Positions 1-10,111 of a stretch of 64,000 bases of DNA are shown here, one piece after another. This DNA comes from Candidatus Poribacteria bacterium (GTDB lineage Bacteria > Poribacteria > WGA-4E > WGA-3G). The notes under the pieces are model-generated. The model did no database searches and was not told the origin of the DNA. It saw only the letters and a list, made by a program, of their open reading frames with translations. The DNA is taken from positions 1 through 64,000 of the forward strand of contig JAJEIE010000026.1 of the NCBI GenBank assembly GCA_022827625.1, given 5' to 3'. The translations under genes were made by a program, and so were the position numbers. Position 1 is the first letter of the stretch, and each line of letters begins with the position of its first letter.

Positions 1-1006
1 TTTAACACATTTTGTCAAGTTTAAGTTACAAAAAAATGCAAAAAAAACAGGAAAAAACCTAAAATTACGCCTTTTTTTCGCTTTTTTTCGCTTTTTTTTC
101 AATAATTGTGGTTTTTTTCACCAATTTTAAGAAATTTTAAGAAAAACGTGAAGTTGGCGCGTTTTCCGCGCGCCAGATTGCTCATACCGATATCCGGTCC
201 GTAGGGGCGGGGTTGCCCCGCCCGATTGACACGAACGGCACTGGCGAGGAGACCTTTCCCCTACAAGGTCGAGTGGCGTTTTCACCTGCAGAAGCCGTCT
301 TTGGCAAAATATTGACACATTCTTGTAAACGCGGTTTCCAACGCCGATGTCGGTCACAGTCGGGGTTTTTAACCCCTAATTCCCTCCTATTTTCCCTGAA
401 GGTTACGTTTTCGGCCAGAAGTCCTATTTTAACACCCGCTGTAGACCGATTTCCATCTCCCAATTTCCTTTCATAACATGCCCTGAAGGTAGGCACCGCC
501 TAACATCTCCGCAAATTATCCTACCGATTCATCCGTCATTGCGCCGCCTTTCAAATCCTCCAACGAAGGTAACGTTTTGTGTTAAATGTTATATACTTAA
601 TAGCATGAAGAGTTGAAGGTTCATTTTTCAGCGAATTTTGAGGTTTTATGACGTGCCAATCGGAACCCAAAACGCATTCTCAGCAGGTGCGACTCCTCTC
701 TCAACTGAAAATAAAAAGAAGGGGAGATCCGCAATAAGAAGTAACGCTGCTGTCTGAAGCATTTCCAACTGGCACAGACTCAAGTTTGAAAATGAACCCC
801 CGCTGCACAGAAAACGGCAGCGGAAATGAAAAACAACTCTTACCGCTGCAAACACTGCAGCACAAGGTTAGGTCAAAAAAGAAAAGAATGTATACAATCC
901 CTGGATACGTTCTTATATGTTTGTTTTTTGAAAATCGAAGTCGGATTGACAATGATAAGGCTTCGATAAATGTTTTATGTTTATTTTGTTAGGAGGAAAA
1001 TAAGTA
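1..1006. other. gene-free leader region with T-rich tract and hairpin
   Basis: I see no convincing gene here; the short reading frames lack ribosome sites and overlap on both strands. Positions 68-99 are a T-rich tract with three tandem copies of cgcttttttt-like units, which could be the tail of an upstream terminator. Positions 205-223 form a perfect 8-bp GC hairpin (gggcgggg, loop ttg, ccccgccc) of the type seen in dispersed intergenic repeats. A TTGACA hexamer lies at 946-951 upstream of the first gene, but no good -10 box sits at normal spacing. Confidence 0.6.
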
Positions 1007-3856
1007 ATGTTGTCAAATAAATTGACATTTTCCTTAGTTTTTGTTTTGGCGTTAGCACTGATTGCTGGTCCCGCCTTTGCACAGACACTGAGTTTCAGTG
1101 ATGAGCTCAATGTTAGTGGTAGTGAACTTGGATCGCAGGAGTTCGTCGTTTTTGAAAAGACTGGTGCTACTGTTGCCACCAACGGGATGCTTGATGCTAC
1201 TGCTGGTGGTCCCGCTCAGGTGACTTCTACTGCTGCTAACACCTTCCCTGATATAGACCAACTCCTCAGGTTCGGTGGGACGATTGAACTGCTTATCGCA
1301 CCTGCTGCTGCAAGCACTATGACCTATGGGACGCGTTCTCTTGTTATCTCCGAAATTATGTGGGGACTTGACAGAACGGGGAGTCCCGCTGTCACTACGG
1401 ATGCAGCGCAGTGGATTGAAGTTTATAACGAAACGGAGAATGCCTTAGAAGCGGGTACCCAGCTCCGTCTGTTGTTCACTGCGAACGTGCGACAACCAAA
1501 CGGCCGTCTCGGTACAACAGTGAGTCTGTCGGCTGCCGCCGATGGATCAACGGCTCCTGGAGTTGGTCCGGTTTTTGAGACTGCTGGTACGGGTGCTGTT
1601 GACTTTACAGTCGTTGACAGTGTTTGGATGACCGCTCCCGATGGGAAGGGGGGTCGGAGTGCGCTCGGGCCCAATGGCGAAGCGATAGATCCCCTCGTTT
1701 CTATGTATCGGAAACGTAGCCTGAACGATGATGGAACGGGATACCGGTACGATCCCCCGACGAGTCATCCGAGGAATGATGGGTTCGCTAACGGTCAAGA
1801 CGGTGGACAATGGTTCCCGTCTGACACAGCCGGCAACTCCCGTTTTAACATAGTGGGGACTGGTTTTATTGGCACGCCGGGTTATGTCCATCTTGAACGA
1901 GCAGGTAGAGGTAGACCCGATTTTGCTCCAGCGGCAGTTACGGCGGCTGCGAGCGGTGGGGGTATCATTATCAACGAAGTTCGTGATGACCCCTCTGATG
2001 ATAATGTAGATTGGGTTGAACTCTATAACAATAGTGATGCTGGCTCGGATCCGATTAGTATCAATAACTACCACCTGCGTCTTACGAGTGCCAATACTGC
2101 TGGTAATCGTGACCGCTTGCTTGCTGTGCTTCCGGATTACCGGATGCAGCCGGGTGAATATCTGCTGATCGTCAACCGTGATCCTGAACAGACGATTTTG
2201 GCGGGTGGCGTCAATCTCAATGATGAGACGAATCTTGATGTTGCCAATAGGCGTGATAGTCGTGATACGAATAGGGGTGCGCAGCATCCGTACTTCGTTG
2301 ATACGCGTCTGGATTTACCGAGTTCTGGGAACTATCTCCTGGTGTTGAGAAGTAATGCGAATAACGCGACCCAATCGGATAATGCGGGTGGTAACAATAA
2401 CTATCACGAGAACTTTGTAGATTTCGCTGGCACTGCGTTCATTACTTTCGCTGAGCAAGACACGGGTATGTACCCGCTCCGCGGTTGGGGTGCGCCGGGA
2501 GATCGGACCGATAACGATCTGAGATCCGGTGGTAACACCTTTAGCCATAGGAGCCGGTCCTATGGACGCGAGGCAAATTTCCAGGATAATGGAGCCGGCG
2601 TGATAGAGTATCGTCCGGATTCTCGTGCAAACCGTCTCCATCGTGATGATTGGCAGAATGGCGGTTTCGGTTACATGGGCGGCGTGGGTTATGACCGTGA
2701 CATAGATAGAGCGCTTGCGCCTGGGACGCCTGGGTATCAGAACGCTATCCCAGATGTAACAGGTAATGATCGCGCCAACAGTACTGGGGCTGATGACTAT
2801 AGGTTCAGCGGGACAGTCAGCATCAGTGAGGTTATGTATGATGCGGGTCGGGCATGGAACCTCGTTCAATGGATTGAGTTGTATAACAGCTCTATGACCG
2901 AAGCGATAAACCTTGACGGTTGGGAGTTAGAGATCCGGAATCTTGAGGATCCCATGGAACCTGGCGTAGTGGATTCATTCGTGGATTCAGTCGTTCGGTT
3001 CGATCCGAACACGTATATTCTTCCGAATCAGACGCTGCTGATCGTTTCCGGTAACGGTGCGAACGATCTTCCGCGCGATCGCGTTTATGACCTACACGAA
3101 AGACATCGCCGTGAGTTAGGCTTGGATAATCGGGGTAGTGTGCTTCTGAGCAACTACGGTTTCTATCTTGAGCTGCGGCCGAAGACTCGGACGCAACAAG
3201 ATGGTTGGGCGAACGCCGATGGTGATCCGGATGAGGTCGGTAACATAGACGTTGACGGTCCGCGTCGGACCCACATGTGGGATCTTCCCAAACCTGATGC
3301 TCTTAATGTGCGTCAGTCAATCGTTAGGGTATATGGGACGCGTGAAATTGACGGCACTCCAGACGGAGATACTCCCAACGATGGCACAGACATGATGTCT
3401 TGGAACCAATCCCTTCTTGAGGGTGCGAGTTTGACGTACTTCGGACATCGTTCTGACGTCGGGAGTCCCGGCTACCGCCTTGGTGGTCCGCTGCCTGTCT
3501 CGCTCTCAAGTTTCCGTCCGGTTCGCGACGATGCCACTGGCGACGTTGTTATCCGTTGGGTGACCGAGTCTGAGTTGAACAACGCTGGCTTCAATATCCT
3601 GCGGAGTGAGACCAAGAACGGTGAGTTCACGGTCGTTAACCTCAAAGGTATCATCCCTGGACATGGCACGACGAGTGAAAAACATGTCTACGAATGGAAA
3701 GACACGACTGCGAAACCCAACGTTGTCTACTACTACCAGATCGAAGATGTCTCCTTAGATGGTAATCGCACAACCTTAGCGACGACCCATCTGCGTGGCA
3801 ACGTCAACGCCGCTGGTAAAGTCACGACAACGTGGGGCGACTTGAAAACGCAATAA
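1007..3856 (+). CDS. secreted protein with three lamin-tail domains
   Basis: A 949-residue secreted protein of unknown role. A signal peptide is clear at residues 1-25 (basic N-terminus, hydrophobic core, AFA cleavage motif before QTLSF). Three lamin-tail (LTD) domains are recognisable by the pattern (I/V)(S/N)E(I/V) followed about 20-30 residues later by W(I/V)E(L/V)YN: near residues 112, 317 and 602. The last roughly 110 residues resemble a fibronectin-type-III-like domain (FNILRSE, then YYYQIEDVSLDG). An AGGAGG ribosome site at 991-996 supports this ATG. LTD domains in bacteria are extracellular modules, often beside nucleases or adhesins, but no catalytic domain is visible here. A strong terminator follows at 3978, so the gene is probably monocistronic. 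Confidence 0.85.
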   Translation: MLSNKLTFSLVFVLALALIAGPAFAQTLSFSDELNVSGSELGSQEFVVFEKTGATVATNGMLDATAGGPAQVTSTAANTFPDIDQLLRFGGTIELLIAPAAASTMTYGTRSLVISEIMWGLDRTGSPAVTTDAAQWIEVYNETENALEAGTQLRLLFTANVRQPNGRLGTTVSLSAAADGSTAPGVGPVFETAGTGAVDFTVVDSVWMTAPDGKGGRSALGPNGEAIDPLVSMYRKRSLNDDGTGYRYDPPTSHPRNDGFANGQDGGQWFPSDTAGNSRFNIVGTGFIGTPGYVHLERAGRGRPDFAPAAVTAAASGGGIIINEVRDDPSDDNVDWVELYNNSDAGSDPISINNYHLRLTSANTAGNRDRLLAVLPDYRMQPGEYLLIVNRDPEQTILAGGVNLNDETNLDVANRRDSRDTNRGAQHPYFVDTRLDLPSSGNYLLVLRSNANNATQSDNAGGNNNYHENFVDFAGTAFITFAEQDTGMYPLRGWGAPGDRTDNDLRSGGNTFSHRSRSYGREANFQDNGAGVIEYRPDSRANRLHRDDWQNGGFGYMGGVGYDRDIDRALAPGTPGYQNAIPDVTGNDRANSTGADDYRFSGTVSISEVMYDAGRAWNLVQWIELYNSSMTEAINLDGWELEIRNLEDPMEPGVVDSFVDSVVRFDPNTYILPNQTLLIVSGNGANDLPRDRVYDLHERHRRELGLDNRGSVLLSNYGFYLELRPKTRTQQDGWANADGDPDEVGNIDVDGPRRTHMWDLPKPDALNVRQSIVRVYGTREIDGTPDGDTPNDGTDMMSWNQSLLEGASLTYFGHRSDVGSPGYRLGGPLPVSLSSFRPVRDDATGDVVIRWVTESELNNAGFNILRSETKNGEFTVVNLKGIIPGHGTTSEKHVYEWKDTTAKPNVVYYYQIEDVSLDGNRTTLATTHLRGNVNAAGKVTTTWGDLKTQ

Positions 3857-3977
3857 TAATTTGTATCTACAAAACCCCAGGTCTTGCCCCCTTGAGAAGG
3901 CGGGTAAGGGGGGTTAGGAAAATCAACGTAGATACAGTAACAGGTTACTTCAGGGATAAGTCTATTTGAACTAACCT

Positions 3978-4014
3978 AAAAAAAGGCGGTGTATCCCTTA
4001 CACCGCCTTTTTTA
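3978..4014 (+). terminator. rho-independent terminator after the lamin-tail gene
   Basis: A perfect 9-bp stem (ggcggtgta 3985-3993 with tacaccgcc 3999-4007), 5-base loop, flanked by A7 on the left and a T-tract on the right. It can work in both directions. Between the gene end and this hairpin, gtatctac (3863-3870) and gtagatac (3928-3935) form a wider inverted repeat. Confidence 0.85.
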
Positions 4015-4163
4015 ATCCTTTCATAAAGACGCTTAACCTCATCGCACGCTATTAAGTATATACGGGCAATTTTAGAGAAAATATAAGAAACTGCTTGATA
4101 GGTTAGGGATTCAAAACCCAAAAAGCAGTGAATGTCAATTATAAATAGATGGAGACTTTTTTC

Positions 4164-7100
4164 ATGAAAAACTTAATGACACACAAATTCGCCTTCGGCG
4201 TGTTGATGGCACTCGTGCTGGCGTTTAGCGTGCAAGGGGTTGTAGAGGCACAAACTACCAGAGTCAGTGCCGACTCTGCCATTACCAGTTCAACGGCAGG
4301 GACTACGACCATACCTGTTTTCGATATATCAGGAACTAATCTGCTTACACGTTCCTTTACGCTTACCGTAACAGGGGCAGCAGACGGAGAAACCGTTGGC
4401 ATTACCGCTACCGGTGCGACAGTGACGGAGATAAGAACAACAAGCGCGCCAGGGGATCCGGCATCTGATCCAGACGATGGGACCGATCCGGAACCGAGTC
4501 CAGCCCTAAATGATGTGGTCAGCGGCACTACCATTACCTTTGGCGGTTTAGGAAACAGGAATGATGGTCAGGATACTACTACTGGTGATCCTAATACAGC
4601 AAACTGGACGTTCAGGGTAACCTACACGGTTGCTGCCTTAGGTGCCTATTCCATAGAAGTGGATAACAATGATCTCAGTCCAGATATAGCGGCTTACGTT
4701 GTGCAAAGCAAGGGCAAAGCCGCATCTTATCAACTTAATAAAGCCGCAGCCGCCGATATAACCCAAACGCCCCAAATAGCAAATACTGCCATGGAAGTGC
4801 AGGTAACTGATGGGACAACTGGGCAGACATGGGTTCAAGTTGATTTGAATATTACCAACGGCAGACTCTATCCGACAGGTCAGTTTGTGATCGGTAGTAG
4901 GCTCTATAATGCGAACGAGGCTAACAATAACGGCTACACGGCTCTCTCCGTGTTCACCAGTACAGGCGGGGACATAGATGGCGTGACAGTCGCCCCAAAC
5001 AGGGGCCAAACTGCCACAGTTACAGCAAAAATCTCCGGGGTTACCGGAGACCATGCATCGCATACCGTTACCTATTTCGATAGTGGGGTGGTTACCATAG
5101 ACAGGGTGTCGGGTAACTATCAACATGCGAAAGAGGGGGATAGACTCGCTCAGCCCCTCGTTGTGCGTGTGTTGGATGGCACCAGAAACGTTGCGAATCA
5201 ACGGGTCAGATTTACAGCATCCGGTGGTCAGTTGCGGTCTGTCACAGGTTCAACCTTCATTAACGAAACGGGTTCAGCGGAAGGTACTACTGCAATATCC
5301 ATAAAGACAGACGGCAGCGGTCAAGCAAAAGTCTATCTTACAGCTCCCACTACAGCGGCAGCGGTCACTGTTAATGCTGAGGTCGCACAAACACCACCTG
5401 CAGTCGCTGGGACTGCTGATGGCACTGGTAGTCCTCTTGCTCAATTAAGTGAGCAATTTACAGTTTTCGCAGTGGAAAGAAACTCCGCTACATTGAGTAA
5501 TTTGATAATTAACGTGGCACCCCCAACGCCTGTAGAAAACGCCGACCCGGATCGGAACGACATCTATGTGACAGTGACTGAATCGGACGGCACTACTGCT
5601 ATTACTGCCCCGGTTGAGGTCAATTTTACAGTCACGGGTGGGCAGCTCTATTTGAATCCTTCACTCTTGGATTTAGATGCCAATAGTCTACGGCAATCTA
5701 CGGATAGGCCGCGATATGTTACGCAACTCAATCTAAGCACTAATGCTTCTGGTCAAATAGGAACTTCGGGTGCCCCGATTCTGTTCGTCAAAGTAAATTC
5801 TGGAATCGCCGTAGTTAGGGCGGAAGTCGTTCGCAGTTCGCAAGATGCCGCGGTGCGTACTATTCAGTATATCGCAGGGAGTATCCGGTTAGAAACGGTC
5901 TCCAATAACCCGCGTATCAGAGGGGCTCTTGGCGGCTTGCGTAGCGACCCGTTCGTTGTTAGAGCAACAATCGGAGGCAGCCCTGCACCTGGGCAGATCG
6001 TCAAGTTCACACATACGCAGGTAAGCAACAGTGCCCTTGTCCCTGTCCCTGGGACAAAGGTATTTTTGACATCCCAGAATTCCTTTATAGTGGACCCCGG
6101 TGCTAATCCCACTGATCTCATACCTGCTGCTACCAGCGTCCCGGTGGAGATTCGTCGAGAAGAAACCTACACAGTTGCTAATGGGAGTCCAATATTCGTG
6201 GAAACCGATTCTGACGGTGAGGCACAAGTCTATCTACAGATGGGGACTGCGGACGGAGTTCATACAATTACAGCTACACTTCCAGTCGGATCAGAGACTG
6301 AAAGTTTTACGGTTGAACCGCAAGGGGGTACAATCGCCGGAGAGCTCAAGAAAATTGATGTCCCCGATTTGCGTCCTAACGATGATAATATTGACACTCT
6401 GGCGATTCGCGCGGTAAATCTGTATGGAGATCGGCTACCGGCGGTGAATATCAGATTCACCACAACCTATGGAACAATCATTTACGTGTCCAGTCATGGA
6501 ACGCTAACAGATAATGATAATACGGTCCCTGCTCCTGCTGAGACCGCTAACACGGGTCAAGAGATATTTGTCCAGACAGATGCCTATGGGGAAGTCTGGG
6601 TCCTTTACCGTAAGAACCAGAATATCAGCAGTGGTCAGACTGTTAGAGCAGAGATTGCTTCGGAGCAAGGTAGTCAGCAGTACGATTTCGAGATTAGGCA
6701 TCAGACGTTTAATATTGGGCAAGGCACCGGAGATCCAACGCCCCCTACAAGCAGACCCTCTCTCTCTCTTTCTACGAGTACGCTGAGAGGTAGCCCTGGT
6801 CAACAGCAGAGCTTCATAGTTTATGCCCGCAATGCAAGCGGTGCGTTGCAGCAGAACGTACTGATAAATCTCAGCAGCGGCATCAACATTTCCGGCTTAC
6901 CCTCTTCTGTAATATCCGGTCAGTCTGTCTCTATCACATTACCGAACAGCAATACTTTCATCACTGCCAGTACGGGTACCCATGGCTCACAAAGACTAAC
7001 TGTTACCGTTCAGGCTGTCCCTGCTGCGATTGTGAAAGTTTCCGGAGATAGTCCCGCACAGACGGGCGAGCCGAGTGCTGCACTCTCATCAGCATTCGTA

Positions 7101-9395
7101 GTGAGAGTGGATGATCGTAACAATAACCCGGTTTCTGGGCAAACCGTGACCTTCCGAGTAACCGGTGGAGGTGGTAATTTCAGCGGTTCCACCAGCACAA
7201 CCGCCACAACGGATTCAAGCGGACAAGCCCGCGCGACGCTGACGTTGGGAAGTGCTGCTGGCACGAACACCGTTGAGGCGAGCGTCGGAACGCTATCGGC
7301 GGTAACCTTTACGGCAACCGCCCGTGCCAGGATCACTCGGTTGCAGATTGACAACGGCAATAACCAAATTGGTGAAGTCAACAGGGCTCTTGACCAAGAC
7401 CTGAGTGTTCGCCTCGTCGATCAGGATCTCACCGGTATTCCTCGCCAACTCGTTACCTTCAGGACTGTAGAAGGTAGCGGTAGGTTTTCACCTTCCGACA
7501 ATGTCCGAACCGATAGTCGGGGCTATGCTACTGTTACTTTCACACCGAGTTCGGCAGGGTCGATTGAAATTGAGGCAGCTTCGGGGACTCTTTCACCTGT
7601 GACGTTCACAATCACGACGGGTGAACCGCCAGACGCGCTCGTCTACATCTCCGGGAATAACCAGACCGGTAGCCCCGGCGCACGTCTTGCGAATCCGTTT
7701 GTCGTTGAAGTGATTGATGAAAACGACGATCCGGTTGAGGGTGCTGCGGTGACGTTTGCGGTGACAGCGGGGGGCGGCTCCTTGTCTGTTACGAGTGTGA
7801 CGACCAATGGCACCGGACGTGCCCAGACCTATCTGAGACTCGGTGAAGAGACCGGTGATAACACCGTCGTCGCACGCGTCTTAGGGCTTACCGATAGAAT
7901 CACCTTTAAAGCCACATCAGGGGCGGAGGTACTCGTCGGCGCAGCGCAACGTCCACCGATGTACTGGATCAGCAGAGCAGACGGGAAACTCCACCGTCTC
8001 GTTGATGCGGAGGTCGAGAATCTCGCACCCAATATTGATAATATCTTGAGTCTCACCGTTGATACACAAAACCAGTTGCTCTATTGGACGCGGCAAACCG
8101 CTGAAAGCAGGAGTGCGATCCAACGCGCCGGTCTTAACGGCAAGGGTGTGATCACCCTCCAGACATCTCTGACGCTGATGACGAGTATTGCTGTGAACAA
8201 CACGGGGACGACGCTCTACTGGGCGGATATTCTCGGCAAGATCAAGAGCCGTCCGGTTCAGGGGAACAGGGTGACACTCTTGGCGCAGAATCTATCGTCT
8301 CCGACGGGTCTCGTCTGGTCAAACGAGTATCTGTATTGGGGTGAAGCGACGGGACAGATCCGTCGGATGAACCTGCGTAACAACCGCAGGACGATCGAGA
8401 CGATTACGACGAGTTCGGGTGAGCCGGTGAGTCTTGCGGTGCAGAGTGGTCGTGTCTACTGGACGGAGATTTCAGGGAATGCTGCCCAACTCAACCGTGT
8501 GAACACCAACGGCACGGGTGTTGAAGCGTTGAAGACGTTAGTAGGTAGCCGTCGGGTCTGGATTGATGTTGACGGTTCGGATTCGAAGATTTACCTGACG
8601 CGTGCGAGTAAGCTCGAGCGTCGGGGTCTGTCGGGACGATCGACGGTCAACTTGGTGACAGGTTTAGCGAGTCCTGGGAGTCTGGTCTTGGGTGGGGAGT
8701 TGGTCGCAACGCCCCCTGTCGTCAGTCAGCCGACACAACCTGCACAACCGGCGCAGCCGACAGTCGCCTCGAAGTATGACATCAACCAGGACGGTTCGGT
8801 GAACAACGCGGATACGCGTGCTGTCGCAGGTGCGGTTGGACAGAGCGGAGCCGCTATAACCAACCCACGCACGGATGTAGACGGTTCTGGCACAGTCGAT
8901 GTGACCGACCTGATCCTCGTGATTGCCAACCTTGACGCTGATGTCGCTGCACCGACGATTGATATTGATTTGAAAGCACTTGACCTTGACTTTGATCGTG
9001 TGCAGGAGCAGGTTGAGGTGTTGCTCGCATCGGGGGACAGGTCGATTGCGGCGCAGCGTGCGTTGTTGTATCTCCAACACCTGTTGGCATCGGCACGTCC
9101 CGATGAGACGGTCTTATTGGCGAACTATCCGAATCCTTTCAACCCGGAGACGTGGATCCCGTATCACTTGGCGGAAAGCACAGAGGTGCGTGTGAACATC
9201 TACGATGCGCAAGGCGTCTTGGTGCGTGTCTTGCCTCTCGGTCATCAGCCTGCGGGTTACTACACGTCTCGGAATCGTGCGGCGTATTGGGATGGTAAAA
9301 ATGCCCTGGGTGAACGGGTTGCGAGTGGAATCTATTTCTACCAGTTGCAGACCGACGAGACATCACCGATGCGGAAGATGGTTATTTTGAAATAG
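4164..9395 (+). CDS. giant secreted Ig-like / beta-propeller / dockerin-like protein with T9SS-type C-terminus
   Basis: A 1743-residue secreted protein, probably an adhesin or surface-anchored scaffold (inference). I chose ATG 4164 because GGAG at 4151-4154 sits 9 bases upstream; an in-frame ATG at 4149 overlaps that site. A signal peptide ends near EAQTT. Residues about 50-1260 are tandem beta-sandwich repeats of invasin/Big_1 type, each with a phrase such as PVSGQTVTF and TDSSGQA. Residues about 1264-1512 form YWTD-like propeller blades (LYWTR, LYWAD, LYWGE, VYWTE). A Pro/Gln linker leads to two dockerin-like calcium loops (DINQDGSVNNAD and DVDGSGTVDVTD, about 1535-1590). The last 97 residues carry NYPNPFNPETWI...WDGKNALGERVASG...KMVILK, the Por/T9SS-type sorting signature. 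Confidence 0.85.
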   Translation: MKNLMTHKFAFGVLMALVLAFSVQGVVEAQTTRVSADSAITSSTAGTTTIPVFDISGTNLLTRSFTLTVTGAADGETVGITATGATVTEIRTTSAPGDPASDPDDGTDPEPSPALNDVVSGTTITFGGLGNRNDGQDTTTGDPNTANWTFRVTYTVAALGAYSIEVDNNDLSPDIAAYVVQSKGKAASYQLNKAAAADITQTPQIANTAMEVQVTDGTTGQTWVQVDLNITNGRLYPTGQFVIGSRLYNANEANNNGYTALSVFTSTGGDIDGVTVAPNRGQTATVTAKISGVTGDHASHTVTYFDSGVVTIDRVSGNYQHAKEGDRLAQPLVVRVLDGTRNVANQRVRFTASGGQLRSVTGSTFINETGSAEGTTAISIKTDGSGQAKVYLTAPTTAAAVTVNAEVAQTPPAVAGTADGTGSPLAQLSEQFTVFAVERNSATLSNLIINVAPPTPVENADPDRNDIYVTVTESDGTTAITAPVEVNFTVTGGQLYLNPSLLDLDANSLRQSTDRPRYVTQLNLSTNASGQIGTSGAPILFVKVNSGIAVVRAEVVRSSQDAAVRTIQYIAGSIRLETVSNNPRIRGALGGLRSDPFVVRATIGGSPAPGQIVKFTHTQVSNSALVPVPGTKVFLTSQNSFIVDPGANPTDLIPAATSVPVEIRREETYTVANGSPIFVETDSDGEAQVYLQMGTADGVHTITATLPVGSETESFTVEPQGGTIAGELKKIDVPDLRPNDDNIDTLAIRAVNLYGDRLPAVNIRFTTTYGTIIYVSSHGTLTDNDNTVPAPAETANTGQEIFVQTDAYGEVWVLYRKNQNISSGQTVRAEIASEQGSQQYDFEIRHQTFNIGQGTGDPTPPTSRPSLSLSTSTLRGSPGQQQSFIVYARNASGALQQNVLINLSSGINISGLPSSVISGQSVSITLPNSNTFITASTGTHGSQRLTVTVQAVPAAIVKVSGDSPAQTGEPSAALSSAFVVRVDDRNNNPVSGQTVTFRVTGGGGNFSGSTSTTATTDSSGQARATLTLGSAAGTNTVEASVGTLSAVTFTATARARITRLQIDNGNNQIGEVNRALDQDLSVRLVDQDLTGIPRQLVTFRTVEGSGRFSPSDNVRTDSRGYATVTFTPSSAGSIEIEAASGTLSPVTFTITTGEPPDALVYISGNNQTGSPGARLANPFVVEVIDENDDPVEGAAVTFAVTAGGGSLSVTSVTTNGTGRAQTYLRLGEETGDNTVVARVLGLTDRITFKATSGAEVLVGAAQRPPMYWISRADGKLHRLVDAEVENLAPNIDNILSLTVDTQNQLLYWTRQTAESRSAIQRAGLNGKGVITLQTSLTLMTSIAVNNTGTTLYWADILGKIKSRPVQGNRVTLLAQNLSSPTGLVWSNEYLYWGEATGQIRRMNLRNNRRTIETITTSSGEPVSLAVQSGRVYWTEISGNAAQLNRVNTNGTGVEALKTLVGSRRVWIDVDGSDSKIYLTRASKLERRGLSGRSTVNLVTGLASPGSLVLGGELVATPPVVSQPTQPAQPAQPTVASKYDINQDGSVNNADTRAVAGAVGQSGAAITNPRTDVDGSGTVDVTDLILVIANLDADVAAPTIDIDLKALDLDFDRVQEQVEVLLASGDRSIAAQRALLYLQHLLASARPDETVLLANYPNPFNPETWIPYHLAESTEVRVNIYDAQGVLVRVLPLGHQPAGYYTSRNRAAYWDGKNALGERVASGIYFYQLQTDETSPMRKMVILK

Positions 9396-9402
9396 TAATT
9401 GG

Positions 9403-9470
9403 CTGACCGCGTACCGCTGATCGCGTACCGCAGTATTGCGATACGCGGTTCGCGGTTCGCGCTACGCGAT
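9403..9470. repeat. palindrome-rich GCGTACCGC repeat cluster
   Basis: A short tract built from variants of gcgtaccgc, cgatacgcgg and cgcggttcgcg. Its arms pair: ccgcgta at 9407-9413 with tacgcgg at 9442-9448. It lies directly between the giant gene and the small HTH gene, so it could be a processed hairpin, an operator or a repetitive extragenic palindrome. I see no following T-tract, so it is not a standard terminator. Confidence 0.5.
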
Positions 9471-9487
9471 TCACAAGGAGGGATACG

Positions 9488-9715
9488 ATGCGTAGTAACT
9501 CAAAAGGCACGATTCTCGCGGCGTGCGAAATGTCTTTCAACGGTAGAAGCAATTCTGAAATTGCGGCACACTTCAAGGTCACGGATTCGACGGTCTCTCG
9601 CTGGCGGAAACATCAAGTCTGGATTGACTTTGAAAATGAGTTGGTTGCTGCGTATAAGGATGCAGCCCTTCAGAAACACCAGTCTTCCGATGCTAAGAGC
9701 GACCCTTTGGTATAA
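9488..9715 (+). CDS. small helix-turn-helix protein, transposase/terminase-like
   Basis: A 75-residue protein with a strong ribosome site (AAGGAGG at 9475-9481, 6 bases before ATG). Residues about 10-40 form a helix-turn-helix with the pattern NSEIAAHFKVTDSTVSRWRKH, as found in the N-terminal DNA-binding part of insertion-element transposases and phage terminase small subunits. There is no catalytic domain, so it is either a stand-alone regulator or the remains of a mobile element. A palindrome cluster lies immediately upstream. Confidence 0.6.
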   Translation: MRSNSKGTILAACEMSFNGRSNSEIAAHFKVTDSTVSRWRKHQVWIDFENELVAAYKDAALQKHQSSDAKSDPLV

Positions 9716-10111
9716 CCTGAGTGGATTCTGAAAGTGAAGGTGGTGGCGCAAACTAAAAGCTTGTGCTACAGCACTTTGAAAGGTATTGCATTAGATAGGA
9801 CTTACGCACCCCACTGATTTGAGAAAATAATTCGGTAATAGACGGAAGAACCATGAATGGTTTCCCTACTACAAACGGTTCTGTTCGTACATAAATGAGA
9901 TTTTAGAAAATGATTCGGTAATAGACGGGCAATGAATTGCCCTACTACAAACGGTTCTGTTTGGAGTCGTGCATTTTTGCGGCGTACTCGCCTAAATGCG
10001 ACGTGCATTCCGAACCGCGCCGACCCGCCAATAAAAGCCGCGAAACTCAATAATTCCGCGGCAAACCCTCCCCAAAAATTCAGGCAGAATTGATGCTGAC
10101 CTCTTTCCTTT
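9716..10111. repeat. intergenic block of dispersed palindromic repeats
   Basis: No gene is visible. The region contains: a cgcaaact/agcttgtg palindrome at 9747-9774 related to repeats at 19671 and 19777; the 12-mer aggacttacgca at 9797-9808, also an end of the element at 47969-48082; two tandem units beginning (g/t)agaaaat(a/g)attcggtaatagacg at 9821 and 9904, each ending in ccctactacaaacggttctgt; and a block near 9973-10006 (gcggcgtactcgcctaaatg) that recurs inverted at about 17575-17607. Confidence 0.75.

Noticed and set aside
1547-2287. Long minus-strand frame (246 codons) inside the lamin-tail gene.
   Set aside because: It is a shadow of the plus-strand gene, with low-complexity Ile/Thr/Arg composition and no ribosome site.
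590-4062. A 15-bp inverted match (tatatacttaatagc at 590-604, complement at 4048-4062) flanking the lamin-tail gene, as ends of a mobile element.
   Set aside because: The sequence is AT-rich, and a 15-bp inverted match is expected a few times by chance in 64 kb. There is no transposase.
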